A DNA stretch of 13,123 nt from the NCBI GenBank assembly GCA_949096025.1, contig CARXKP010000030.1:1-13123 (forward strand). Reading direction: 5' to 3'. Positions 1-6,402 of this stretch are shown here, piece after piece (the stretch's first letter is position 1; each line of letters starts with the position of its first letter). Origin of the DNA: an uncultured Eubacteriales bacterium. GTDB taxonomy: Bacteria > Bacillota > Clostridia > Christensenellales > UBA1242. Position numbers and translations under genes: made by a program. Below the pieces are notes generated by a model, which ran no database searches, was not told the DNA's origin, and worked only from the letters and a program-made list of their open reading frames with translations.

Positions 1-4
1 TTTT

Positions 5-1105
5 ATGTTAGTTAGTTGCCAAGGATTAGAACTTTCTGATGCACTTTTAAGAGTAAGCAAAGCTATTTCTTCAAAAATTACAAATCCAATTCTTGAAGGT
101 ATTAAAATTGTTGCTGAGGATGATACTCTTATTTTATCTGCTACTGATACAGAACTTTCAATTGAAAAAAGAATTAAAGCAAATGTAAAAAGTGAAGGGG
201 AAACTGTTGTTCCTGGTAGATTTATTACAGAATTTGTTAAGAAACTTACAAACTCTATAATTGAACTTGAAGTTAATGATAAAAATCAACTTGATATTCG
301 TTATGATGATAGTGAATCTATTATTCAATGCTATAATTCAGTTGAATATCCTGGATTTAAGAGGATTGATACTACAGATTACTTTGGAATGAGTAAAAAA
401 AACTTTAAAGCCTGCGTTTCTAAAACAATTTTTGCAGTAGCCCTCGATGATTCTAGACCTATTTTAAAAGGTGTACTTTTTGATATAGGTAAGGATTTTG
501 TAAATGTTGTAGCTCTTGATGGATATAGACTTGCTAGAGTTAAAAAGAATGTAACCTCAAATGTAGAAAAGTCTATAGTAGTTCCAAGTAGAAGTCTTTC
601 AGAACTTAGTAAACTTATCGACGACACTGATGAAATTATTAATATTTATATTGATAAATATGCTATTATGGTTGACCTTGGTGATACAAAAGTTACATCA
701 AGACTTCTTGAAGGGGATTATATTAATTATAAGCAAATTATCCCAGTTAACTATGAGAGTTTTATTATTGTAAATAAGGCAAACTTTGAAGAAGCTCTTG
801 AAAGAGCAACCCTTCTTTCAAAGACAAGTAATAGTAATTATGTAAAGTTTGATATTAAAGAAAATAATATTCTTCTTACTTCAAACTCAGAACTTGGAAA
901 TCTTAGAGAAAATATTCCAGTTACTCTCTCTGGAAAGGATATTGTTATATCATTTAATCCTCGTTATTTCCTTGAAAGTTTAAAGTCTGTTAATAACGAT
1001 TTTGTTAAACTTTGCTTTATAAATCCATCAACACCTTGTGTGATTGTTCCTACTGAAGAAGATGAATTCTTATATCTTATTTTGCCTGTAAGAGTTATTG
1101 GATAA
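5..1105 (+). CDS. dnaN: DNA polymerase III subunit beta (sliding clamp)
   Basis: The product is the ring-shaped processivity clamp that tethers the replicative polymerase to DNA and serves as a docking platform for repair and mismatch proteins. At 366 residues it has the normal family length, with three clamp domains at roughly residues 1-120, 121-245 and 246-366. The N-terminus is typical (LSDALLRVSKAISSKITNPILEGI), as is the C-terminal end LYLILPVRVIG, which forms part of the hydrophobic partner-binding pocket. The start at base 5 fits family N-termini, but only four bases lie upstream, so its ribosome binding site and promoter are not visible. dnaA probably lies just outside the window on that side, an inference from usual gene order. 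An intrinsic terminator follows 26 bases after the stop, so dnaN is not co-transcribed with the next gene. Confidence 0.97.
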   Translation: MLVSCQGLELSDALLRVSKAISSKITNPILEGIKIVAEDDTLILSATDTELSIEKRIKANVKSEGETVVPGRFITEFVKKLTNSIIELEVNDKNQLDIRYDDSESIIQCYNSVEYPGFKRIDTTDYFGMSKKNFKACVSKTIFAVALDDSRPILKGVLFDIGKDFVNVVALDGYRLARVKKNVTSNVEKSIVVPSRSLSELSKLIDDTDEIINIYIDKYAIMVDLGDTKVTSRLLEGDYINYKQIIPVNYESFIIVNKANFEEALERATLLSKTSNSNYVKFDIKENNILLTSNSELGNLRENIPVTLSGKDIVISFNPRYFLESLKSVNNDFVKLCFINPSTPCVIVPTEEDEFLYLILPVRVIG

Positions 1106-1131
1106 ATAAAATAAAAAAATTGCTTATACGA

Positions 1132-1160
1132 AAAAAGATTGTGTTATTCACAATCTTTTT
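1132..1160 (+). terminator. Intrinsic terminator after dnaN
   Basis: AAAAAGATTGTG (1132-1143) pairs with CACAATCTTTTT (1149-1160) around a five-base loop, TTATT. The stem is 12 bp and its 3' arm supplies the T-run. Because the stem is symmetrical at both A/T ends it might also work on the other strand. It separates dnaN from the dUTPase gene. Confidence 0.85.
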
Positions 1161-1234
1161 ATTACTTAATAGTATTTTTGTAATATTTTAATCTTTTTAT
1201 TTTTCTTAGTTTTTATAAAATTTGTCAGTTAAGT

Positions 1235-1263
1235 TTGATTTTTGATAAAAAATATTATATAAT
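1235..1263 (+). promoter_or_regulatory. SigmaA-type promoter of the dUTPase gene
   Basis: TTGATT (1235-1240) and a perfect TATAAT (1258-1263) are separated by 17 bp. Transcription would begin near 1270, giving a leader of about 24 nt. The ribosome binding site AGGAG (1282-1286) sits 7 bases before the ATG at 1294. The dUTPase and dCMP deaminase genes are probably transcribed together from here. Confidence 0.7.
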
Positions 1264-1293
1264 CAGTATTACCGTTGTTACAGGAGAAGAAAA

Positions 1294-1821
1294 ATGGATA
1301 TTTTTGAAGAAAATACTATCTATTTTGCAAAAATGAGAGCAGATGCACTTATTCCACGCAAAGAAAGAGAGGATGCAGGATACGATATTTATGCAGCCTT
1401 TGATGAAGATTATATTATTATAAAGCCTTATTCTACAGGCCTTGTTCCTACAGGTATCGCTTGGGCGAGCAGTGAAGAGTACTATATGCAATTTGATGAA
1501 CGTTCTTCAACTGGACTTAAAGGTTTAAAAATTAGTGGTGGAATTATTGATAGTGGTTATCGCGGTGAATTTAAAGTTGCACTTTTTAACGCGAATAGTA
1601 AGCCATTGGTTTTATCTCCGCTTTTTGAGAAAGATATTAAAGAAAAATTGAAAGAGAATGAAAAAATTGAAGATTTTATCTTTTATTCAACTTCTAAAGC
1701 GATAGCTCAGGGAATTATTCATAGGGTTGAAGATATGAATGTAAAAGAAATAAGTTTATCAGCTCTATTAGAAATTCCTTCAAAGCGTGGAGAAAAAGGA
1801 TTTGGTAGTAGTAATAAATAG
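1294..1821 (+). CDS. dut: dUTP diphosphatase (trimeric dUTPase family)
   Basis: Hydrolyses dUTP to dUMP and pyrophosphate, which limits uracil incorporation into DNA and supplies the precursor of dTMP. All five motifs of the homotrimeric dUTPase family can be read: motif 1 DAGYDIYA (27-34), motif 2 RSSTGLKG (70-77), motif 3 GIIDSGYRGE (83-92) with the Asp and Tyr that handle the nucleophilic water and the deoxyribose, motif 4 AIAQGI (136-141), and the glycine-rich motif 5 RGEKGFGSSNK (165-175). The protein is 175 residues, longer than the usual 140-150. The excess is a charged insertion at about residues 100-135, between motifs 3 and 4, containing a Lys/Glu-rich probable helix. The gene has its own promoter and a good ribosome binding site. 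The dCMP deaminase gene follows 73 bases later with no visible terminator between them. Functionally the two genes converge on dUMP. Confidence 0.93.
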   Translation: MDIFEENTIYFAKMRADALIPRKEREDAGYDIYAAFDEDYIIIKPYSTGLVPTGIAWASSEEYYMQFDERSSTGLKGLKISGGIIDSGYRGEFKVALFNANSKPLVLSPLFEKDIKEKLKENEKIEDFIFYSTSKAIAQGIIHRVEDMNVKEISLSALLEIPSKRGEKGFGSSNK

Positions 1822-1894
1822 CAATTTTTTCTAAAAACTGTAAAAAATATATATTTATTTTAAACTTTTATTAAGTAAAATAAGAAGGTGGGTT

Positions 1895-2356
1895 ATGATT
1901 GATTATAAATGGGATAAAAGATTTATGGAAATGGCAAGACTTGTAGGTTCTTGGAGTTCTTGCTATAAGATGAATAGACAGGTAGGAACTGTTATAGTAA
2001 AAAATAAGAGAATTCTTACAACAGGCTATAATGGTGCACCAAGCGGAATTGAAAGTTGTAAAGATAAAGGTTATTGTATCCGTATTCAAAATAATATAGA
2101 AAGTGGATCAAGACTTGAATTTTGTTATAGTGTTCATTCAGAACAAAATGCCATTTGTCAGGCGGCTAAAATGGGAATTAGTGTAGAAGGGGCAACACTA
2201 TATTGCACACATCAACCTTGTGCAGTTTGTGCTAGACTTATTATAAATGCTGGAATAAAAAGAGTAGTCTATGAAGATGATTATAATGATGACTTTTCAC
2301 TTAAACTATTTGAAGAGGCTGGCATTCTTGTAGAACGTTACAAGTCGCAAACTTAG
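1895..2356 (+). CDS. dCMP deaminase (ComEB/zinc-dependent deoxycytidylate deaminase family)
   Basis: Deaminates dCMP to dUMP, feeding thymidylate synthase. The zinc signature is clear: HSE at residues 81-83 (His81 zinc ligand, Glu83 proton shuttle) and QPCAVC at 107-112 (Cys109 and Cys112 zinc ligands). The segment RQVGTVIVKNKRILTTGYNGAPSG (28-51) is typical of the substrate-binding part of dCMP deaminases rather than of tRNA or cytidine deaminases. The length of 153 residues is normal. A strong ribosome binding site, AAGGTGG (1885-1891), precedes the ATG by 3 bases. The last codons and the TAG stop lie inside a 15-bp palindrome (2347-2361), so the terminal SQT may have been shaped by arrival of that sequence. 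No T-run terminator follows. Together with the dUTPase gene upstream this forms a dUMP-supplying pair. Confidence 0.92.
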   Translation: MIDYKWDKRFMEMARLVGSWSSCYKMNRQVGTVIVKNKRILTTGYNGAPSGIESCKDKGYCIRIQNNIESGSRLEFCYSVHSEQNAICQAAKMGISVEGATLYCTHQPCAVCARLIINAGIKRVVYEDDYNDDFSLKLFEEAGILVERYKSQT

Positions 2357-2363
2357 TTTGCAT
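2347..2363. repeat. Left inverted repeat with 15-bp odd palindrome
   Basis: GCAAACTTAGTTTGCAT is the exact reverse complement of 2704-2720. Its first 15 bases (2347-2361) form a perfect palindrome around one central base (GCAAACT-T-AGTTTGC, centre 2354). It overlaps the stop codon of the dCMP deaminase gene (2354-2356) and its centre is about 59 bp upstream of the predicted mnmG-leader transcription start. It could be an operator, the end of a small mobile element, or the 5' arm of an RNA helix. Confidence 0.8.
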
Positions 2364-2377
2364 AATTAGCCTATGGT

Positions 2378-2406
2378 TTGACCACTTTTTGTTAGTAAAT
2401 TTTAAT
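2378..2406 (+). promoter_or_regulatory. Predicted promoter for the mnmG leader / mnmG-rsmG
   Basis: TTGACC (2378-2383, five of six matches) and TTTAAT (2401-2406, five of six) are separated by 17 bp. The predicted start is near 2413. A transcript from here would carry a leader of about 317 nt before mnmG. The left palindrome lies just upstream, where an activator could bind. Confidence 0.55.
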
Positions 2407-2412
2407 ATTTTA

Positions 2413-2729
2413 ATGATAGCCAGTATAATACTGGCCACTGATACGATGTATAACAAAGTATATTGTCATTCAATAATGTTTATCTAATATTTGGTTTAAA
2501 CCAAGCATAAGGCTTAGGAGAATAAAACATAATTTTTAATTTTAATATACCAAACATTAATCGTGCAACATTTGGTTGCTTGCTGAGCGTAAGGCCCAAT
2601 AGAACGATGTATAACTTAATTTTAGATATACTTATAGATAGTCGCCAAACAATATTGAGGGAACAATATATGATCTAAAAACGCAATATACTTAACGATA
2701 GTGATGCAAACTAAGTTTGCTGGAGGAAA
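2413..2729 (+). ncRNA. Candidate structured leader RNA of mnmG (family unknown)
   Basis: This non-coding stretch has no convincing ORF on either strand but many complementary segments. Local hairpins: GCCAGTA/TACTGGC (2419-2435), TTGGT/ACCAA (2491-2504), AAGC/GCTT (2503-2515), GCAAC/GTTGC (2565-2579), CTTGC/GTAAG (2579-2593) and ATATTG/CAATAT (2652-2669). A long-range helix joins AGTATATTG (2457-2465) with CAATATACT (2684-2692) and can be extended by one pair at each end. Another option pairs TAATGTTT (2474-2481) with AAACATTA (2552-2559). Two motifs recur: ACGATGTATAAC (2443-2454, 2604-2615) and AGCRTAAGGC (2504-2513, 2587-2596). The RNA would end in the right palindrome hairpin (2706-2720) touching the mnmG ribosome binding site GGAGG (2722-2726), so a cis-acting role in mnmG translation is plausible. 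I recognise no riboswitch, T-box, tmRNA, RNase P or intron core in it. Read from sequence only; no folding was run. Confidence 0.4.
2704..2720. repeat. Right inverted repeat with 15-bp odd palindrome
   Basis: ATGCAAACTAAGTTTGC is the exact reverse complement of 2347-2363. The inner 15 bases (2706-2720) form a palindrome, GCAAACT-A-AGTTTGC, centred on 2713, so the two sites are also direct repeats apart from the central base. It ends one base before the mnmG ribosome binding site. As RNA it can form its own hairpin (GCAAAC/GTTTGC) or pair with the left copy in read-through transcripts. Confidence 0.8.
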
Positions 2730-4589
2730 ATGGAAAAATTTGATGCGATTGTGATTGGAGCAGGTCACGCTGGTTGTGAGGCTGGACTTGCTCTTGCTAG
2801 AACAGAAAATAAAACGCTTCTGCTTACACTTAATCTTGATGCAGTGGCTTTTTTGGCTTGTAATCCATCTATCGGCGGTACTGCTAAGGGTCAACTCGTC
2901 AATGAAATTGACGCTCTTGGCGGTGAAATGGGTAAAAATGCCGATAAAACTATGATTCAACTTCGTATGCTTAATAGCGGAAAAGGCCCTGCAGTTCAAA
3001 GTTTAAGGGCTCAAACAGATAAAATCTCCTATCATAATGAAATGAAAAAGACACTAGAAAATTGCCCTAGCCTATATTTAAGACAGGGTGAAGTTGTAGA
3101 TATTGATGTACTTGATAATGGAGAGAAAATTGTTAAAACCGCTCTTGGTACAGAATATTTGTGCCGTGCAATAGTATTTGCAACAGGAGTGTATTTAAAG
3201 AGCAATATCATCATTGGTTCATATACAAAAGAAAGTGGGCCTAATGGTTTTTCAAGTGCCTTGCATCTATCTGATAGCCTAAAAAAGCTTGGTATAAAAT
3301 TATTAAGATTTAAAACTGGAACTCCAGCCCGAATAAATGGGAGAAGTATTGATTATAGTAAACTTGAAATTCAATATGGCGATGATAATATACAAAACTT
3401 TTCTTTTACTACAAAAGAAAAATTAAATAATAAGGCTTGTTGCTATCTTACCTATACAAACGAAGAAACCCATAAAATAATAAGGGATAATCTTGATAGG
3501 GCACCTATGTATAGCGGACTTATTAAAGGTGTTGGGCCAAGATATTGCCCTTCAATAGAAACTAAAATCGTTAGATTTGCAGATAAGAACCGCCACCAAT
3601 TATTTTTAGAACCTGAATCACTCTCTACGAATGAGGTATACATTCAAGGGCTTTCAACCTCAATGCCGGTTGATGTACAAGAGAAGATGATAAGGTCTAT
3701 AAAAGGACTTGAAAATGCTGAAATTATGAGGGATAGCTATGCTATTGAATATGACTGTATAGAGCCTACTCAACTAAAAGCAACGTTAGAACTTAAAACA
3801 ATAGATGGTATGTTTTTTGCTGGGCAGATTAATGGAACTTCAGGTTATGAAGAGGCAGGGGCGCAGGGAATTATTGCTGGAATTAACGCAAGCCTTTATC
3901 TTCAAGGAAGAGAACAACTTGTGCTTAAAAGAAGTGATGGCTATATTGGTGTTCTTATTGATGACATCGTTACAAAAGGAACAAACGAGCCTTACAGAAT
4001 GATGACAAGTAGGGCAGAATATAGATTATATCTAAGAGGCGATAATGCTGATCTTAGACTTACTGAAATAGGTAGAAATGTTGGACTTGTTGATGATGAG
4101 AGATGGCAAATTTTCCTTGATAAAAAAGAAAAACTTGAAAAGATAACAAAACTTTTAGATAAAAGATACAAAACTCAAGAAATAAAAGAATTATTTGATA
4201 ATAATGGTGAAAACCTTCCAAAAGAAAGCATAACTCTTCGTGAAATGATAAAAAGAAGCAATATTGATGCCTTTAAAATAAATGATTATCTTCATTCTTT
4301 TAATGGATTTAGTTTTGAAATAATAAATGAGATGAACATAATGGTTAAATATGAGGGGTATTTAAAACAACAGGAAGAGGATATTGAAAAGTTTAAAAAA
4401 AATGAATCAACTTTAATTCCTACCAATTTTGATTATCGTAAATATCACGGACTTAGACTTGAGGCTATAGAAAAACTAGAAGAAATTAAACCTTTAAGTA
4501 TAGGTCAGGCATCAAGAATTTCTGGTGTTTCTCCTTCGGATATCGCTGTTCTTTCTGTACTAGTTAAAAAGTTTAAAAGTGAAAAGTGA
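2730..4589 (+). CDS. mnmG: tRNA uridine-5-carboxymethylaminomethyl(34) synthesis enzyme MnmG (GidA)
   Basis: FAD-dependent subunit of the MnmE-MnmG complex, which modifies the wobble uridine (U34) of certain tRNAs using methylene-tetrahydrofolate. At 619 residues it is full length. The N-terminal dinucleotide-binding loop is GAGHAGCEA (10-18). The first family signature begins with CNPSIGGTAKGQ (44-55). The catalytic cysteines expected from the E. coli enzyme are present, as Cys44 and the Cys of RYCPSIE (about 273). The second signature, FFAGQINGTSGYEEAGAQG, lies near residues 360-385. The C-terminal helical domain that contacts MnmE and tRNA includes SRISGVSPSDIAVL. The ribosome binding site GGAGG (2722-2726) is 3 bases from the ATG and directly abuts an inverted repeat. 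The usual upstream neighbour mnmE is absent here. rsmG follows after only 3 bases, so the two are co-transcribed and probably translationally coupled. Confidence 0.97.
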   Translation: MEKFDAIVIGAGHAGCEAGLALARTENKTLLLTLNLDAVAFLACNPSIGGTAKGQLVNEIDALGGEMGKNADKTMIQLRMLNSGKGPAVQSLRAQTDKISYHNEMKKTLENCPSLYLRQGEVVDIDVLDNGEKIVKTALGTEYLCRAIVFATGVYLKSNIIIGSYTKESGPNGFSSALHLSDSLKKLGIKLLRFKTGTPARINGRSIDYSKLEIQYGDDNIQNFSFTTKEKLNNKACCYLTYTNEETHKIIRDNLDRAPMYSGLIKGVGPRYCPSIETKIVRFADKNRHQLFLEPESLSTNEVYIQGLSTSMPVDVQEKMIRSIKGLENAEIMRDSYAIEYDCIEPTQLKATLELKTIDGMFFAGQINGTSGYEEAGAQGIIAGINASLYLQGREQLVLKRSDGYIGVLIDDIVTKGTNEPYRMMTSRAEYRLYLRGDNADLRLTEIGRNVGLVDDERWQIFLDKKEKLEKITKLLDKRYKTQEIKELFDNNGENLPKESITLREMIKRSNIDAFKINDYLHSFNGFSFEIINEMNIMVKYEGYLKQQEEDIEKFKKNESTLIPTNFDYRKYHGLRLEAIEKLEEIKPLSIGQASRISGVSPSDIAVLSVLVKKFKSEK

Positions 4590-4592
4590 TTT

Positions 4593-5291
4593 ATGTTAGA
4601 GTTAATTAAGAAAAAATTTAAAGAGTTTGGTTTTACTCTTACCGATAAGCAGGCAGAACAGTTTAATATATATATGAAATTTTTACTTGAGGAAAATGAA
4701 AAATATAACCTTACTGCTATAACAAAGCCTGAAGAAATTATATTAAAACATTTCATTGATAGTGTGCTTCCTATAAATGAAATTAAAAAAAATGCAAGCA
4801 TAATTGATGTAGGAACAGGTGGCGGTTTTCCAGGCGTGCCTCTAAAGATTATGAGAGATGATTTGAAGTTAACTCTTCTTGATAGTCTTCAAAAGAGAAT
4901 TACATTTTTAGAAAATTTACTAAAACTTCTTTCTATTAATGGTGTGAAATGTATTCACTCAAGGGCGGAAGACTATGTAAAAGATGGGAGAGAAAAATTT
5001 GATTATGCACTTTCTCGTGCGGTGGCGGCCATTCCAACTCTTAGTGAATATCTTTTACCTTATGTAAAAGTAGACGGGGAATGTTTGATGTATAAGGGCT
5101 TAAAAGCAGATGATGAGTTAAATCAGGGTGAAAAAGCTATAAGTACTCTTGGAGGAAAAGTTGGCAATATTTTAAGGTTTGCGGAGCCAGAACTCGGTAA
5201 TAGATCGATTATTTTTATTAAAAAATTATCTCATACAGATAAAAAATACCCAAGAAGTAAAAATTTGCCGAAAATTAAGCCAATTTTGTAA
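4593..5291 (+). CDS. rsmG: 16S rRNA (guanine(527)-N7)-methyltransferase RsmG (GidB)
   Basis: SAM-dependent methyltransferase that makes m7G527 in the 530 loop of 16S rRNA. At 232 residues it has the family length. Visible features are NLTAIT (39-44), the segment starting at His53 (HFIDS), the SAM-binding glycine loop DVGTGGGFPGVPL (72-84), the acidic residue Asp97 ending strand 2 (LLDSLQKR), the SRAVA segment (141-145), and the basic end KYPRSKNLPKIKPI common to this family. The start lies 3 bases after the mnmG stop, with only a weak purine-rich ribosome binding site inside the end of mnmG, which suggests translational coupling. In many Bacillota mnmG-rsmG are followed by noc or parAB; here a new promoter and unrelated genes follow. 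Confidence 0.96.
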   Translation: MLELIKKKFKEFGFTLTDKQAEQFNIYMKFLLEENEKYNLTAITKPEEIILKHFIDSVLPINEIKKNASIIDVGTGGGFPGVPLKIMRDDLKLTLLDSLQKRITFLENLLKLLSINGVKCIHSRAEDYVKDGREKFDYALSRAVAAIPTLSEYLLPYVKVDGECLMYKGLKADDELNQGEKAISTLGGKVGNILRFAEPELGNRSIIFIKKLSHTDKKYPRSKNLPKIKPIL

Positions 5292-5366
5292 AAAATGTCG
5301 TTTTTTAGTAAAAATTATTATATCGACAAAATTTTTAAGTTTGAAATGAAAAAACTTTCATTATAG

Positions 5367-5395
5367 TTGTTAAAAAAATATTTTTATGTTACACT
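5367..5395 (+). promoter_or_regulatory. Extended -10 promoter upstream of the SecB-like gene
   Basis: TTGTTA (5367-5372) and TACACT (5390-5395) are spaced 17 bp, with an extended -10 TG at 5387-5388. Transcription would start near 5402, and AAGGAG (5419-5424) serves the ATG at 5431. The preceding stretch 5292-5340 contains TGTCG/CGACA arms (5296-5300, 5324-5328) around a long AT loop, too weak to call as the rsmG terminator. Confidence 0.55.
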
Positions 5396-5430
5396 AAAAG
5401 AGTAAATTTTTTGTTTTTAAGGAGATAAAT

Positions 5431-5826
5431 ATGGCAAATGTTATTAGAAATATGAATTTTAAACCTTTACTTGAAAAGGTTGAATATAAAAGACTTGAGG
5501 ACCCGGCTCCAAATTCTTCAATCAATATGAGAGTTTGGGATGACCTTACAGTTGAAAGATTACGCTCTGATGCTGTAAAGGTTACCGTTCAAAGAAATGT
5601 TAAGCCTGAACCTGAATGTATATTTTCTATTGAAGTTGCTCAAAGCGTTGAAGTTATAATCAACACTGCAGAATATGATGGTCTTGACGATAGTGAAGAA
5701 TATTTTAAACAAAGTCCTGTTGCAAGAGTTCTTGCAAGTAATATTGCAACTATTCTTTCAGAACTTACCCTTCACTCACAACTCGGACCTATGATTACAG
5801 CACCAGTATGTCAATTTCCACAATAA
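5431..5826 (+). CDS. SecB-like domain small protein (putative chaperone)
   Basis: A soluble 131-residue protein with no signal peptide or membrane segment. Its C-terminal half follows the layout of the SecB-like fold found in short Firmicutes proteins: a beta-rich stretch (FSIEVAQSVEVII, 65-77), then a helix starting at Asn104 and running through ATILSELT, then a hydrophobic Pro-containing tail, GPMITAPVCQF (119-129), as in SecB-type tails ending near PPxxF. This is pattern recognition, not a database match. If correct, the protein may hold unfolded clients or bind partner proteins; the classical SecA partnership is not implied. It has a strong ribosome binding site (AAGGAG, spacing 6) and its own promoter. 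The membrane-protein gene at 5876 follows after 49 bases with no terminator, so the pair is likely co-transcribed. It could also be an unrelated lineage-specific protein. Confidence 0.75.
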   Translation: MANVIRNMNFKPLLEKVEYKRLEDPAPNSSINMRVWDDLTVERLRSDAVKVTVQRNVKPEPECIFSIEVAQSVEVIINTAEYDGLDDSEEYFKQSPVARVLASNIATILSELTLHSQLGPMITAPVCQFPQ

Positions 5827-5875
5827 AAAGTAATTTTAATTATCAACAAAAAATAACTAAACTAATGAGGTTTCT

Positions 5876-6307
5876 ATGTTGTATGTAGTAGTTGCATTTA
5901 TGGGAGCGGTTTTACTTTTTTTACTATTGAGTTATTTTCTCAGTTTAAAAAGGTATACTTTTCCTATTGATGAAAATTTGCTTATGGTTGAAAATAAAGC
6001 AGCGCACCTGCGGATTTATATTAATGGTATACTTTGTGAAGATTACTATATGCCGAAACTTATTAAAGGTGAGGAATTTTTAGTTAAAGTTGCTGACAAG
6101 GATGTACTTCTTAAAATTAGATCAAGTTCACTTGGTTATAAAATGAGTGTAAGAGTCTTTATAGATGGCGAATTTTTTATGGACAACGGGGTTGTTTTTA
6201 AACGTAGAACCCCTTTTGACGATGATGATGACCTAACAGATGATGACAATTTAACTAATAATGACGAGAAAGATATAAAGGTAAATATTAATAGAAATGT
6301 TGAATGA
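5876..6307 (+). CDS. Single-pass membrane protein with acidic C-terminal tail, function unknown
   Basis: A 143-residue protein not recognised as any family. Residues 2-23 form one strongly hydrophobic helix, followed at once by Lys25-Arg26. With no charge at the N-terminus, the positive-inside rule favours N-out/C-in, placing the rest in the cytoplasm. Residues 40-112 look like a small beta-rich domain (LRIYINGILCEDYY, EEFLVKVADKDVLLKI, MSVRVFIDGEFF). Residues 114-135 form an Asp/Asn-rich tail that includes five consecutive Asp. The ribosome binding site is GAGG, about 6 bases before the ATG. The gene follows the SecB-like gene without a terminator and ends at a clear one (6319-6352), making a two-gene unit. 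An uncleaved signal anchor is more likely than a secreted protein because no cleavage motif is evident. Confidence 0.8.
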   Translation: MLYVVVAFMGAVLLFLLLSYFLSLKRYTFPIDENLLMVENKAAHLRIYINGILCEDYYMPKLIKGEEFLVKVADKDVLLKIRSSSLGYKMSVRVFIDGEFFMDNGVVFKRRTPFDDDDDLTDDDNLTNNDEKDIKVNINRNVE

Positions 6308-6318
6308 AACTAAAATTT

Positions 6319-6352
6319 AAATCAGGTTTTAAAAATCTGATTTTTTATTTTT
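6319..6352 (+). terminator. Intrinsic terminator after the membrane-protein gene
   Basis: AAATCAG (6319-6325) pairs with CTGATTT (6337-6343). The loop GTTTTAAAAAT can zip up further by G-U and A-U pairs. A T-rich run follows (TTTTTTATTTTT, 6341-6352). It ends the transcript of the SecB-like and membrane-protein genes. Confidence 0.85.
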
Positions 6353-6355
6353 ATA

Positions 6356-6384
6356 TTGACAAAATAATAAACCTTATTTAAAAT
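6356..6384 (+). promoter_or_regulatory. Strong sigmaA-type promoter of the coiled-coil protein gene
   Basis: A perfect TTGACA (6356-6361) and TAAAAT (6379-6384) are separated by 17 bp. The -35 box is embedded in TATATTGACAAA (6352-6363), a 12-mer repeated at the next promoter (7017-7028). It starts directly behind the preceding terminator. Confidence 0.8.
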
Positions 6385-6402
6385 AATAAAAGGAGAAAAG
6401 TT

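Noticed and set aside
1144..1152. TTATTCACA matches the DnaA-box consensus just downstream of dnaN
   Set aside because: It is a single copy, formed by the loop and 3' arm of the dnaN terminator hairpin; I saw no cluster of further boxes, so no origin is called.
2347..2363. Left palindrome as an intrinsic terminator of the dCMP deaminase gene
   Set aside because: The hairpin has only about six pairs and no T-run follows it.
2347..2720. Group I intron, T-box, tmRNA or RNase P RNA in the region before mnmG
   Set aside because: None of the conserved cores is present: no group I P7/S-type segment, no T-box AGGGTGG bulge sequence, no tRNA-like ends with TTCAA and CCA, no RNase P GAGGAAAGTCC.
2622..2999. 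Minus-strand ORF of 125 codons spanning the leader and the start of mnmG
   Set aside because: It is antisense to the well-supported mnmG and to the leader, resembles no family, and its composition fits a shadow frame.
5323..5328. TCGACA in a TATATNGACAAA context as a promoter
   Set aside because: No acceptable -10 box lies 16-18 bp downstream; the pair at 5367/5390 is better.
5292..5340. Terminator after rsmG
   Set aside because: Only five-base TGTCG/CGACA arms around a loop of more than 20 bases can be drawn; this is too weak to support.
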